This document shows, piece after piece, positions 23,444-35,804 of a DNA stretch of 64,000 nt (its first letter is position 1; the number at the start of each line of letters is the position of its first letter). The position numbers were made by a program, and so were the translations under genes. Below the pieces are notes generated by a model that worked only from the letters and a program-made list of their open reading frames with translations, searched no databases and was not told the origin of the DNA. This DNA is from Alternaria dauci. Lineage: Eukaryota; Ascomycota; Dothideomycetes; Pleosporales; Pleosporaceae. The DNA lies in contig NC_091275.1 of the NCBI RefSeq assembly GCF_042100115.1, forward strand, positions 3,038,001 through 3,102,000, written 5' to 3'.

Positions 23444-24541
23444 CTAGAGATGGGCCCTCAACTCCAGCTGATGATCCAGGAAATAAGCGACAGTGTCTTC
23501 CATCTTCCTCCACCTGATGCCAAGGATTTTCTGAGCACGAGACGTATCGGCAGGTGGAGGTGGATCGAACGAGCCGTCCAACTTTATTCCCAAGGCAGGG
23601 TATCTCTCTCGTACAAACTTTGCTATGTTAGTCCATGACCACCCTTCCTTCTCACTAGCGCTCAAAAGAAACTCCTGAACTTCATCTTCTCCCTCGAACT
23701 TCGTCTCCAAGGCGCACACGTGCGCAAGCGCAACGTCTCTGACGTCCACGGAAACTGCTGGGATGAAGGGCTTTTCAGAGTAGAGGCTACCCCAGAGCAT
23801 GGCGTTGGTACCATCGATTCCGTCAGGTGATGTCTGGTTAAGGTTGCGACCGAAGACGAAGGAGGGATGTAGGGTGATGACGACGAAATGTGGTTTGTTC
23901 TCTGCTACCCATTCGAGGGTGGCTCGATGAGCTAGAAGCTTGGAGGCGTGGTATTTCATTCCGCCGCCAGCCGTTGGATCCGTAGGAAACTCCATGTCGG
24001 GATTCACGGAAATTTCCCGATTTTGCCCTTCTGTAAGAGTATGTTAGATATCTATCAATAGAGAGAATTCGCACAGGAAGGATAGACCACATTTATGAAA
24101 TGAAAATGTACCTCTAGCATTGAACTGGCCCGTTACCAACGCATCCAATGGGACCAAGGCAAGTAACGATGACACGATGACTGCGCGTTTGATGGTGCTG
24201 AACTTTTTTGCGGCATTCAAAATAGTTGTTGTACCTTGCACTGCAGGGTGCAGATAGTCCTTCTTGAAGTCGTCGCCTGTACCGGGCATGGGGGAAGCGA
24301 GATGCAGAACGTAATCGACATCTTTCAAGGCACTGTCGAATGCGCTTGAAGAAGATAGATCTGGAATGACGACAAATTCGACATTGTTGATGTGCTTGGA
24401 GAAGAGCTTGTTGAGACTTTCGATTTGGGATTCCTTGCGCACACTTAGGCGAACTTTGTAGCCTGCTTCGAGGGTTTGGATAACAACATGGGATCCAATG
24501 AAGCCTGTCGACCCGGTAATAAAGACAAGGGATTGAGACAT
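23444..24541 (-). CDS. NAD(P)-dependent extended short-chain reductase (ketoreductase/dihydroflavonol-reductase-like)
   Basis: Two exons (24541-24112, 24030-23444) with an 81-nt intron, 338 aa. ITGSTGFIGSHVV at the N-terminus is the Rossmann GxxGxxG loop. VDYVLHLASPMPG is the typical second block. KYHASK (YxxxK) carries the catalytic Tyr and Lys. HPSFVFGRNLNQTSPDG and VDVRDVALAHVCALE are the C-terminal family blocks. Homologues reduce aldehydes or ketones, such as yeast Gre2-type methylglyoxal/ketone reductases and plant cinnamoyl-CoA or dihydroflavonol reductases. The substrate here is unknown. It is divergent from the tautomerase gene across 789 bp, which could allow co-regulation. Cytosolic, no targeting signal. 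Confidence 0.92.
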
Positions 24542-25330
24542 GGCTGATACAATGCTGATGAATGGTTTTACTGTTTGCTGGAAAAGTCCTTGGTAAGTAT
24601 GTACTGTCTGTTCAAACCTTGAAGACTCCAGTATCCTTTTATACATCTTGTGTATCCAAAGCGGTAGGGGTACAGTTGATGAGTTGTTCTTTCGAATTGT
24701 AAGCAGTCCCAACCATATGTGTTTTGTCAGCATGGAGACGGAGGAACATAGGCATCGACAATGTCCCGAGGTCCGTTCCCACTGCAAAAATGGTGCAGAT
24801 GATACGCCGTGTAAGGGCGGAGTCAGGCGAAGTTAGGGGTAATTTGTGGATTGCGTCAATTAATGGACATGACGCGCTACCTAGCCTGATCGGGTGTCTT
24901 TTGTGTGGTGCCTGTCTTTGTGGATTAACGACTAGCAAGCCAATTGTCAGGATCCTGAGCCTATGGGACGCGTCTCTCGTTTCGGAAGAGCATGCCGTAG
25001 GTTCCAAGGTTCTGTGGTAATCGCTCTAAGGTCTCCACTTGGATTCGACACTACCTAGGTACCTAAGTATCCTGTGCTCTTTTGCATTATTAGTCCCCAT
25101 CCTAAGGACATATAGGTTGCACCGGGCGGCGAGATGACCACGATGATCGGCCGTTGTGTTTTGGTGGCTTTCTTACGTACTTAAAAAGCATAGAGAGCTA
25201 GATTCTGTTAGCGGATATCGTCCTATATTAGAGGTGCGAACCTGAATAACGACCTTACTCACCACTGGCCGAGAGAACACTCAACCTACTATTCAAACAA
25301 CTTTTCCATCAACTTTCGAATTCCATCAAC
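24542..25330. promoter_or_regulatory. Divergent promoter, reductase/tautomerase
   Basis: 789 bp between the two starts. It contains the perfect palindrome TACCTAGGTA (25052-25061), followed directly by CCTAAG, which partly repeats the motif. No coding signal. Confidence 0.4.
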
Positions 25331-25777
25331 ATGCCACTCTGGATCATCTACCATCCGGAAGGAACATTCGAGGACGCTACGTCTAGACAAGCTCTCGCAG
25401 CGGAGAGCGTCAAGCAGTACACCGACCTTGGTCTTCCAGCCTTCTACGTCGTCACCCAGTTCATCAAAATGCCAAAGGACACTATGTTTTCTGGAGGCAA
25501 GGCTGTCAGTGATCTCGTCCGCGTCGTCGTCGAACACATTGCCGTAAGGCTTCCAAACGAAGATGAAGTCTACAAGAAGGTTGCAAACACCATAGATGCT
25601 GTTCTGAAAAAACACATTGGTGACAAAGGTTTCCACTATGAGTTTCACGTCGATGAGACAGAGAAAAGGCTTTGGAAGGTTGATGGCATGTTTGCACCAG
25701 AATTCGGAAGCGATGAGGAGAAGATATGGTTCAAGGAGAATAGGGCTGTGGATCTTGGAAAGCAAGCCACGTTGTAG
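25331..25777 (+). CDS. Tautomerase-superfamily protein (cis-CAAD/oxalocrotonate tautomerase-like)
   Basis: Single exon, 148 aa, starting MPLWIIYHPEG. After removal of Met1 the protein would begin with Pro, the catalytic base of the tautomerase superfamily. The length of about 150 aa is that of the fused double-unit type (Tautomerase_3, cis-3-chloroacrylic acid dehalogenase-like), not the 60-aa type. GLPAFYVVTQFIKMP and YEFHVDETEKRLWKVDG are the core beta-strand segments of fungal members. The true substrate in fungi is mostly unknown; keto-enol tautomerisation or hydration of unsaturated acids is the family chemistry. Divergent to the reductase, so a shared pathway is possible but not shown. 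Confidence 0.85.
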   Translation: MPLWIIYHPEGTFEDATSRQALAAESVKQYTDLGLPAFYVVTQFIKMPKDTMFSGGKAVSDLVRVVVEHIAVRLPNEDEVYKKVANTIDAVLKKHIGDKGFHYEFHVDETEKRLWKVDGMFAPEFGSDEEKIWFKENRAVDLGKQATL

Positions 25778-27252
25778 TGCAACATTAGTGGTCTAGGTCG
25801 TTGCATGGTTACCGCCTGGACCAGCGATCTGCTAGGGGATGGAAGGATGGAGCTATGACGTTCCCGAGGTCGTCAATCTGTGTGTAAACAGGGCTTCTTC
25901 TACCTGTATCTGTAGCATCAATTGCAATCTGGTTGCGTATGCGGGGTCATAGCACATGATTCTTAATCATTTTCTAGATTGAGGTTTGTTGAAGTTATGC
26001 AAGGCTTCTTGATCAAATCTTGGTTGATGCAGTGCATGATCATCTAGTGCGCAGCCACCAACGCGCAATCCTCCGAAAACGATCTAGCCAACAAAGATAG
26101 CATTTTCTGCAGAACAAAATGTGGAGTCAACAGCCTACCCCATATCTAACGGCCGTAAGGCTCTCTCCAAGGGGCACATCTGCGGTCCTATTGTCCCGAC
26201 TCACAGATACAGTTTGTGGTCACTCTGTTGATGACGCCAGGCCTGAGCCCGTAGCACGAGGCGATGTGAGGACAGGGTCACAACTAAGACGACATCATGA
26301 TCTACGCGTCGCGATAGCGCAACTCAATTTGTCCAACGTGTACTGTGGCGTATGTGGCAATAGGTAGAATAGCGAGAGTTTAGCCTGGTGTCCATGCCAG
26401 GAGAGGGCGACCTCTCTGAGGGTTAATGTGCGGGTACCTAAGAACATCAAGGACAGTTCAGAGCTGGTCCATTTGATAGGCTGAGTTTCGATTTTGCGTT
26501 AGCCGAGTTCGCAGACAGACTATTCCAAATTGGTGTTAGTGACATTGCGCAATATCGCATCTCGGAAGCCGGCACGGGGAACAAATTCCGCGACACACAA
26601 CGCCGTCCAACATTCCAGCATGTTGTCTTGTCCTAAGCAGCATACAAATCAAGCTTGCGTGTCCGGAACTATTGTGAGTACGCATGTATGAGCCTGTAGC
26701 AAATGATTGTTAAGGGATGGTGCTTGACGCTAGCTTTCGAAATCTTACCCCTCACAAATTCACCCCCTTACTTCCACACTTCGCCATTCATTTACGCATT
26801 TGGCGATTGGTGTTGTACGCTGGGAGACACCCAGTATTTCAGTGAATATAAAAAAAAATTCGTGGCCCCACTATCGCTTACGTAATCGTGATTACAGGTT
26901 GGCGGAGGGCTTGTCCCCATTCGTGCTTTTATTCGTGGGAAGCAGCTTACGTTGCAAAAACGCTCTAGTGGACGTTGGTCTCAATTTCAATTTCATTCAT
27001 TTACGCATCTTCCATCTCTCGCGCATATACACGATCGCTTCTCTGCTCCCAGCCTCATTACTTTTGACTTCACCTTCAGCCTCTGCAGCGTACCAGAGAG
27101 CGAGACGTCCAGGTTACCACACAAGTAAGGCGCGCCTGCAATAACACAATGTCGACATGCTTCTCGAGTCAAGCTTTAGCAACATCTGGTCTGTAGACTG
27201 AATTTCTACTGCGCTGCGAAATTTCTACATTGGGACAGCGTAATTTGCCCGC
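25778..27252. other. Intergenic, convergent 3' ends, 1.5 kb
   Basis: Lies between the tautomerase (+) and chitinase (-) 3' ends, so no promoter is needed here, yet it is long. ORFs show no coding character. I see no terminal repeats or transposon remains. Confidence 0.4.
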
Positions 27253-30200
27253 TCAAGCCAGACTCTTGTTCCCACTAAATTGGCCCCAAGTATCAACAAT
27301 GGTCTGCCCAGTATTCGTGCTGAGATTCCCAGCGACAGCCGAAGTGCTGAAAAGACTCAGGCAACCGCAGGACGTGCACTTTGGATCATCGAAGGGAGAT
27401 CCGCAGGCGCGGCAGTCAAAGCTTTCGCACTCTTCAACCGGCGGGTCCCCTAGTCCGCCTTCGAAGGTGTAGAGGAGGCAGCCGACTTGGCAGGAGCCGC
27501 CCACGCCACCGTTGTTGCCTATGAACTTCCATTAGTCTCTGTTCCTTGCCTCGTTTACGGACTGCGATGAGGGATATGTATGGACTGCGACACTTACATT
27601 TCGTGTAATCCTCCCTTACAAGCAGATACGCGGTAATCTGACTGGGTGAGCCCAGCGGGAAGCCAAAGCTCTGCTTCTCGACTGTGGTCTCACAGCCAGG
27701 GACCCAGGCGCAGGTATAGTCGTAGTTGACGCCGTAGCCATCAGTACCCCGCAATCTTATGGGTTTGCTGTCTGGCCCAAGGTAGTCGTCGTCGCCCAAC
27801 TGGGATCTGATATTGCTGAATAACTGCGAAAGCTCGTTCTGGTCCTTGGACTGAATATCAGCGTGGCCGGGAAAGTCGGACTCGCTAAAGCAATTGATAG
27901 GGCCCCGCTCGAGCGGTGTCTTGGGCTTGCTGGAGGGCGAAGGTGTAGGTGAAGGTGTCGACGAGGACTTGCTCTTGCTGGGTTGGGTCCAGGTTCCCGT
28001 TTCGACAACGTACCCTCCGAACCCACCATCACCGATAAAGGCATGTTGCTCTGCAGGATTCTTGCCGCCAAACCAGGGCGTGTACTCTGACACTGATGGG
28101 CAAGACACGGTGGTGTGCGAGGTCGTCGTAGAGCCGACAGAATTGCATACAGACGTCCTACTGCATGTGGTGGTGTAGCATGAGGTAGACAGCGTATCTC
28201 CGTCCGGTTTCACAGAGCACGCTACGGAGCAGTCTGTCACGGCTGTCTTTGTGGAGCAGGTCTTCGTAGGGTCGTTAGGGTCGTTGGGATTGCCGCCTCC
28301 GCCCCCACCGCCGCCGCCTCCGTCGCCGCAGAATCCGATGCAGCAGGGAAGAGGCCAAATGCAAGGTGTGCAGTCAACGCCCAGGCAGGGAGGAACAAAG
28401 CCACCTCCTCCACCACCACCACTGTCATCGTCGTCATCATCGTCATCATCATCGTCGTCGTCATCATTGTTGTCATCGTCATCATCGTTCTGATGCTCGT
28501 CGTCCAATGGAGGCTTGGTACAAGGCGGAGTACAGGTTGGCTCTATCAATGATCAGCATCGCCCCGTGTGGTTTCGTGTAGTATGCGACTTACGGGCAGA
28601 GCCACTTGTCGATGACACTGCTATACTCCCGGGACACGAGCTACAGCTTGTCGGAGGAGGTGGTGGCGGTGGCGGAACCGGTGTGGTAGTCGCGCCTGGG
28701 GAAGTTGACGGTTTTGTGACGGGTGGCGGCCAGGCTCCCGGCGAGTAAGTGTACTCTAGACCTGTGAGTGTGGTTGTTCTACCGCTCGTTGTGACTACCG
28801 TGGAGCCCTGCCTAAGTGTGATACCGGGGAATAGGACACTGCTGGTTAATTGAAAGTCTCGGTCGTTAGTATCGGTCCCTAAGTAGCGGGTACAAAGTCA
28901 GCTTGTGTCAAATGGTGGGGCAGGGTACTGAGACATGTCTTCCCCAAGCGAAAAAGAATCTTTCCGGATAGTGAAAGATATGTCCACTCTGTACCTGGTG
29001 ATGCACTTACATTCGTAGTTTGAGACGTGGATCTCCGTTGTTGTCACGGGTGGGATTGTGATCGTGGTAGCTACGATAATCTTCAGCACGGATAACGTGT
29101 TTGGCTGGGAACGCAAAATCAGGAGGGTATTGCATACTTGTGACCTGCTGTACATAGTCCGTAGACGTCACTCCCCCCGGCAAGGTGACGATATAGCTCC
29201 ATTCATTGGTCCAAGTTGCCGTGACTACAATCGCGAGGATAAGTAGGTGATCTTGAGACGCCTAAGTTTTGGCAGGAGTGTACTTACCAGGCGGCCGAGA
29301 AATGGTTGTGGTGTAAGGTAATGTCCATGCGGGCATTACGATCAGACAAGGCGGTTTGCACTGTACTAGTGGACCCTGGTTTGGACCTTGATTCGTATAG
29401 ACAACAGGGTCGATGTAGACAATGTTACTCGATGCACCGCCTCCGCCGCCGGAACCTGTCATGTTGAGATCAATGGCCCAGTCAGACAAACCGCCGAAAC
29501 CAAGTCCGCGAACCCAATCAGCGCGCTGATTGTAGTACGCGACATCTGACCATGCAACCCATTCAGTGTCATCATAAATCAAGATATCGCCTGCAATGGG
29601 GTCATGAATCTGCTGTACCTTGTGCTGTCCGCTGGAGATGATCTCTCGGATTTCCAGATTGGAGATATACCCAGCGGTATCGGTACAGCGACCAGGTTTA
29701 GCACCACTGCGTGGACCGACGAATTTGCAGTTCTCCTGCCAGCAGCCAGGAGTAGTCATTTTGAAACTCCGGCCATACAGCGCCTGCCCAATGAATACCT
29801 TGTTGGCAGGTACACCGGCTTTTGTAATCATGGATAGTGAGGTCTCCGTCTCGGTCTGGTTGATATGACTACGTAAACAGTCGCCCGTACGGCAACCAGG
29901 CGACGCAAACGTATTACCGTAGTCCCACTGACCATGCAGGTCATAGGTCATATAGATGATGTAGTCCACAACGTCTCCGATACCATCTATAGGGAAAGCC
30001 TTGAGGTACCAGAACGAGGCGGGTGCGGCAATCGACAGCGTCTTTCCGCTTGGGAGCTTTGATCTGACAAGACGAAGGAATTCCAGATAGTTCAGAGCAT
30101 CTTCGGGTCCAGACAGGGGAAGTCCTTCACCTTGATCATCCGGTGCGCTTGGGTACTGCGAAGTCCAGTTAGCTCTGTTTCTGTTTCGGGTCACCTTCCT

Positions 30201-32186
30201 TACCTCCCAGTCGAAGTCAACACCATCAAGATTGTTATCTGCAACAAATTTGACAACCTTGTCTGCAAATGTCGTCCGATCACTGGCACTGACTCCCTTC
30301 CGAAAGATGGTGTAAGTAGTGGCTTCCGTTGAGAAGGCCCAGCCTCCGAATGACATAATCTTCTTATACCCTGTAGCTTTTGTGAAGGTAGCCCAATCTT
30401 TTTGGTATGGGCTGATTATCGGATCGTAACTACTGCTCAAATCCGCGAAGGCCCAGTGTACAATGGTATACTCGGACGGGATGGAACCGACTCGCATGGT
30501 GTTGCAAGACCTTTCGATGTTGAAGGCTTCATAGTAGCCTACCCTCTCGAACTTGGCTACAGGAGATCCTGTGACGATCTTGGTTCCGCAGTTCGAGATG
30601 CAGCCATTTTCCCCGGGTCCGCCTCGTGTGCCATCGTTGCCAGTAGGTGCTCGTGTATCAGTGCAAAACTCTGATGTGGTGCCACATTGCCCCCAGACGT
30701 TGCAACAAGCATTGAGTGGACATGGGTTCAGCCCAGGCCATTTTGTGGGGTCCGTAGGTTTCTGTGTACCATTTATTTGCGGACCACATATCTGTTGAAA
30801 AGCTCTGTGTCAGCTGATAATAAACCATAATCGTTGGCGCATGCATACAGCGTCTGGTAAGTTGGCAGGAAACGGAGGGTTCCCTTCATGACGTCAGCGC
30901 TAAAAGTAGGGAGTGGCACACTAGGAGACCATACCACGACCCAAGCAAATATTATTGCCCCACTGTAGGCCACTGCAACCTGCCCAGCCCCACGTCCTTT
31001 TGTTGCTATCTTCGATAGCCTGCTGGGTTGTCTGGTGGGCTTCGGCTAGATCATAGCAATTGTCTCCCTCTTTTACAAGATGAGTGTAACAAGTACCATC
31101 TGGTCCCGGCTGGGGAGAAAAGTCTGGCAATTGTCCAGAAGAACAGCAGGCATACGCCCCAAGCTATACTCCGTCATGAGCTGCACATCTCGAGTAGCTC
31201 GTGGGAAGACTTACCTTGGGATTAGGAGCTGTGCAGAAACTGCTCCCACCATTGAAGCCTTCAAGCTGCGCTTGCGTTATGCCGCATCGATTTGCCAGAG
31301 CCCAGCATCCGTCGCCAGACCCCACTTGGGTATATTTGCACGTTGCGCGTGCCCTAAGCTCCAGATCTCGTTCTTGTAAAACTTCTGGCTTTGGAGGCGA
31401 GATGGGGATAGAAGCGCCGGAGATGAATTCGATGGTCGCACCTTCCAGCGGTTGGCTGCTGCTCAAACACTTGGCTTCGTGCCAATCGCGAAGAGTTTTC
31501 TGTACCGCGATAGCATCCGAGTCCACTACGACACCAAAAACCTGAAGAGCAGCCGTCTTGTTGTATTCAGGGGAACCACAAGCTTGAGCGGCAAGTTTGG
31601 AGGAGGAGAACTGCTTGGAGAAAGTGGAGATGACCGTGGCTGCAGCACGTCTTTGCACTTGCATCCCCATATACGTGCCAACAAACGCATTGCCTCGTTT
31701 CGCATAGATTGTGAGCATCGGCGTCTTCTGGGAGTTTTCGGTGGTATCTTGGTCATCGATATATGCACTCAGGCTTGTCAGAGCCAATTGCACATTTTCG
31801 ACCGATAAGTCTCTTGATTCTTCACTTGACACCACCGATACCTTTGCAGGTCGAGGTGCGGTGGTATTGAAGGACAAGAATTGTCGCTTTGCGATCCGGC
31901 CAGCATTTTCGCCCTGAGGTTGGTCTGGGGTTTTGGATGCTGTGCACGAGCGGAAATATGTCCCTGCTGTAGGGTCTTCCAGGCCGTTGTACATGTGTGT
32001 TTGGAACAACACTGTACCTGCACATGCATCGAGGTCAGGAAGGTCGTGATATGTCGTCCATAGCTCTGGAGGATTATCACTGCAAGGCACAGGACAAGGT
32101 TTGTCGACAAATGTCACTGGAGTAGTGATAGAAAGAGTTGGAAAGAAAGCGCAAACAATGAACAATTGAACGAAGTTGAAGCGCAT
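27253..32186 (-). CDS. Secreted subgroup-C chitinase (LysM + chitin-binding + GH18)
   Basis: Ten exons: 32186-31215, 31163-30935, 30883-30849, 30791-30204, 30155-29288, 29224-29138, 29070-29011, 28878-28594, 28542-27598, 27518-27253; 1444 aa. I chose ATG 32186 (MRFNFVQLFIVCAFF) as it gives a clean signal peptide; 32204 and 32258 are in-frame alternatives. LysM domains lie at about 283-324 and 349-398, and a cysteine-rich type-1 chitin-binding module at 433-456. GH18 starts near 491, with catalytic DGVDFDWE (Glu608) and later IYMTYDLHGQWDYG. The C-terminal part is Thr/Pro-rich, then Asp-rich, then Gly-rich (28,290-28,500), ending in Cys-rich segments. This is the architecture of fungal subgroup-C chitinases, which resemble the chitin-docking alpha subunit of K. 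lactis zymocin. It should cleave chitin outside the cell or at the wall. Confidence 0.92.
28260..28500 (-). repeat. Low-complexity Asp/Gly-coding tract in the chitinase gene
   Basis: Imperfect GAY and GGN codon repeats encode a run of about 20 Asp/Asn, then Gly7, and after a Cys-rich stretch Gly10. Such tracts slip easily, so length may differ between strains. Likely a flexible linker. Confidence 0.7.
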
Positions 32187-33151
32187 AGTAGTCCGCTGGG
32201 CCATCTTGTTGGCTTCACAGCGGGGAAGAGGCATTGGAACGACCATTGCGAGTCCCATCAAGCTGGATAGTCATTGACACGAACAATCATGGCTGATATA
32301 TTGATACGGCTCGTCCCGTCTACGACCAAAGCAAATCGAGGCTTCTACTCGGGCCAATGCTGACTGTTTTCTGGTGTTCCTTGCAAATATTCCATTACTG
32401 AGGGGTCCCATGGCCTTCCAGTGGGGTCAAAAGACGCCATGCTTCTTTTCACCTTCCTCATGAAGCGGCGCAGTGTTGTGATTGTCACGCCCAGGAGCTT
32501 AATATGACCCTAAAGGATTTGGGCCCCTCCGCATATATTACGGTGCCAATAAAAATGTTATTGGTATGCAGATGTCTTCGGGTCAGCTGTGCATAGTTGC
32601 TTAGCAGCCTTACGGAAGAAATGTGCTGTTAATTTGTGGAAGATGCCGGTGAGATCTCTAGGTAGAAGAGGTTAGCAGGCCAAGGACCGGTACCACCTAG
32701 GCAGGCTAATAAGCTTACCGGTAGAACTTGCAGCAGGCAAATACAATCCCAGAACAGGAATAGCGTTTTCAAGGAACCTTGGAAACCTTGTACGTTTCTG
32801 AACACGACCAATAGGGGTTGTCAGTTGATTCAATCGCTCAGGTCCCGTGCAGCATATGCGAACTCGGAGAACCGACGATGCATTCCTCCAGACCTGCACG
32901 TCAGATTGTATGCAGGGTGCTACATGAAGGTGAGAATGTAGACCCGCAAGGCTTGGAAGACTACTTCACGGACTTGAGCTTGATCAGAGCGTGGTAGATA
33001 AGCTTTCGAGTATATTGAGCAGGTGCCTAGGCAGGAAATCAAAAGCTATACACCGAAAGGCATTCATCCAAGAGAATCCGATTGCTTCGTCACCGAAAAC
33101 ACGCTCCTCCCGGCTCTCCAGCCGTTCTAATCATCCAATCTAGCTATTGTC
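32187..33151. promoter_or_regulatory. Divergent promoter, chitinase/secreted protein
   Basis: 965 bp between two genes for secreted proteins transcribed outward. If ATG 32258 is used for the chitinase, the gap is 893 bp. No coding signal or obvious repeats. Co-expression of the pair is an inference. Confidence 0.4.
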
Positions 33152-34519
33152 ATGGCGCGCTACTTCGAGTTCTTGCTGTTTGTCTGGTGCCTTTTTCTTG
33201 TGACGGTCATCAGAGCCGATCAGTATGTCAAGTAGTCCCTGATGTTGACAAAACTGTTCTAACGCGCAGCCAGACCCGTATCTTTCAGCCATGGATTCCT
33301 GTACGGTCGACAGGCTGGGGACTCAGACTCTTCGAATCCTGGTCTCCAGTGTACGCGATTCTGTGAAGTGTCTGGTGGTGGCAGCCCAGGTCCGAGGGGC
33401 TTTGTTCGAAGATCCAACTCACCATGTGGCTCACCCCCCGTCAGTCGAAGAAATGTCCACCAGCCACTTTTTGTCGAACTCGACGGTATCGATGGCCACG
33501 GAAATATCACCGAAAAGAAGTTTGTCAAAAGAGCATTTGAGGAAATCGGCGACAATGCAGCCGCAGCCACATATGTCATTAGGACACTTATAGAAGGCCC
33601 TGAAAATGAAAGGCCTGCTGGTTTCTTCCATCTAGATGAAAACACTGGTAGGGGCAGCCCCGCGGCCGTCCAATACATGGAAAGATTCGGGGACCAGCCT
33701 TTCAAATTGGGAACCTCCGGTCTTCACGGCTGTACCATGGTTACGATCGTCTCTAAAAGAGCAGTCTATATGGTGAGTGATCCAGTCAAGATCATCCAGA
33801 AGAAAACTAACTGCTCTAATTCAGGCACACTTTTGGGAGACCTATTCTACCCACGGCGAAGATACAGTCACCGGAGTTAGTAGACAACAATTCCTCGAAA
33901 GAGTCAACAACGCAGTAGTCAAAGGCACCGCAGTTGCCAATCCATATAACCCTCCAGAGTCCCGCGATTCAAGTGATCGCATAGCAAGAAATCATAAATA
34001 TGTGAAGCCAGAAGGGCCGCCTATGTAAGTCTGATAACATGAATTTTCCTCACTGGATTGGGCTGTGCTGATGATACCACGTCCACAGCGACTTTTCGTT
34101 GTTCAACGAAGACGGCGATAATTCGGTGATGTACGTAATGACACCCCTCAAAGATAATAAGTCGGAGGATAGCAAGATTCCCGAGGACTGCATGTACTAC
34201 AAAAAGTACGCACGACTTCTCTTCCAAGAGGTGAGTAAGAGGACCAACATTCGGGGCCTTAGACTCGTCATGGTTCCTTACAAGCGTCTTCATTACAATA
34301 TCGATGAGAACGGAAATTCAGTGCGAGCTCCGGGTTATGATGATGATTGGGACGAGTTCGTACAACCTACGCATGCAAAGGGAATGGCACTTTTTGAGTG
34401 AGCTATCCACATTAACCTTTCCATTTAAGTTTCCTGCTAACCAATGTACTAGATATGACGGCGAGCGTAACTGGCGACTGTTCTATGAGAACAAGTACTT
34501 CCCCGAGCCGGAAGAGTAG
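33152..34519 (+). CDS. Secreted protein of unknown function beside the chitinase
   Basis: Five exons (33152-33222, 33274-33772, 33825-34024, 34089-34397, 34453-34519), introns 51-64 nt, 381 aa. MARYFEFLLFVWCLFLVTVI followed by RAD is a strong signal peptide. The mature N-terminus is Ser/Gly/Arg-rich with three cysteines (CTRFCEV, SPCGS). A conserved-looking core follows: GTSGLHGCTMVTIVSKRAVY and AHFWET, with splice 2 falling between them. The C-terminal part is charged and ends YDGERNWRLFYENKYF. I recall core segments of the GLHGCT...HFWE type in other secreted fungal proteins of unknown function. No enzyme motif is seen. Secretion and the divergent arrangement with the chitinase suggest a shared role at the cell surface or in antagonism; this is an inference. 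Confidence 0.8.
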
Positions 34520-35804
34520 CATAAAGTGGTGTTGTAATTGCAACGACATCTGCATTGCTTTGTGGTGGGCTACCAACTCGGACTGCCAAAAAACAGTGGA
34601 ATAATAGAAAGTTGCCACCAAAATACCTGTCACCATCGGGATTTCAAGATGTAAATTTGACCAATATATCCTTTGTAGAGGTCGGGAACATGTTGCAAGT
34701 GAAACCAAATCAAAATTTCCCCTACGTGCATGTGCAGTGCATTATCACAGCCAGATTGATATAAGAAAAGGTTCATTGTGATTTTTCAACTTTGGAAAAA
34801 GATCGCGAGAAAGATCTTGGGTGTTGCCTAGATCAAAGATACGGTGAGTGGGATAGGACGTGCGTGAGATGGCTGCTACAGCCTCCCTGCAAAAATGGTA
34901 CACGGCATCATAGGGGTGATCCAATCGATCGGTGGTCCTTTGCAAGAGGATTCGGATCGACAACCGTGGACCTGAATCTGGCGGGAGGCCTCTCAACTTA
35001 GCCAAGTATTGATCTCTTGAAGCTGAGCGCGGAGTTTCTCATTGCCAGCAATCGGGTTTCACCGCAACCTCGAAGCCTGCAAATTTCACCTGGGCTTGGT
35101 AGACCTAGACTGCATCTGGTTCCCAACAATTTGCCGTCTGACAACGCTGCAGCCTCACCGGAGTCCTGAGAACCGGATCAGACAATACATGATGCATATT
35201 TTGTGAGATTTATATATGTAGGCTGCTTTGCACGGTCCACCAAGAGTATAGGGCTCCAGATTGGGACACCACCTGGAAGGTCAGTCGCGTTTGCTGATTG
35301 GATCACCGCACTTTTGGACCCCAACGTGCATACTGCGCCAAGGACCGGGTAAAAGAGGGGAACCACAAAACCTCAACTCTGAAGCCACAATCATAATCCT
35401 GGGAGTATCTCTTACGATCAGGCTCCGGCTGATCCAGGCACCTTTCTCGGCATGCCCGAGATGGTCAGAGCGGGGGACGGTATTTGGCAAGCGTTGCGCA
35501 TCCTCCTTCTCAGGGTCTCAGGGCTGACCATTTCCAATATCGTTCCTGCATCGAACTACCTTATTCTTGCAGCGGAGGCAACCGCACGCGCACAATACCG
35601 ACATCCAGAGCTCACTTCTATGCATCCGCATGCACCACTCCTCGACTTCAGCGCTCCAATCTCGTAAACCCACCGGGGCACGCTCCTGCACCCGGGCACA
35701 TGTGAACACGTGAGCAGGACGGCCTAGGCAGCACTGAGGAGATTTAGTCCCGAGGGGATTTGTGACCAAATTCGCCATCGAAAAATCACGTCAGAACTCT
35801 CACC
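34520..35804. other. Intergenic, 1.3 kb
   Basis: Lies between co-oriented genes. No coding signal or known motif. It should include the promoter of the LRR-like gene. Confidence 0.4.

Noticed and set aside
33105..33270. Alternative acceptor at 33269 (gcgcag) in the secreted protein gene
   Set aside because: It puts exon 2 in a frame that stops within about 90 nt; the acceptor at 33273 keeps the conserved frame.
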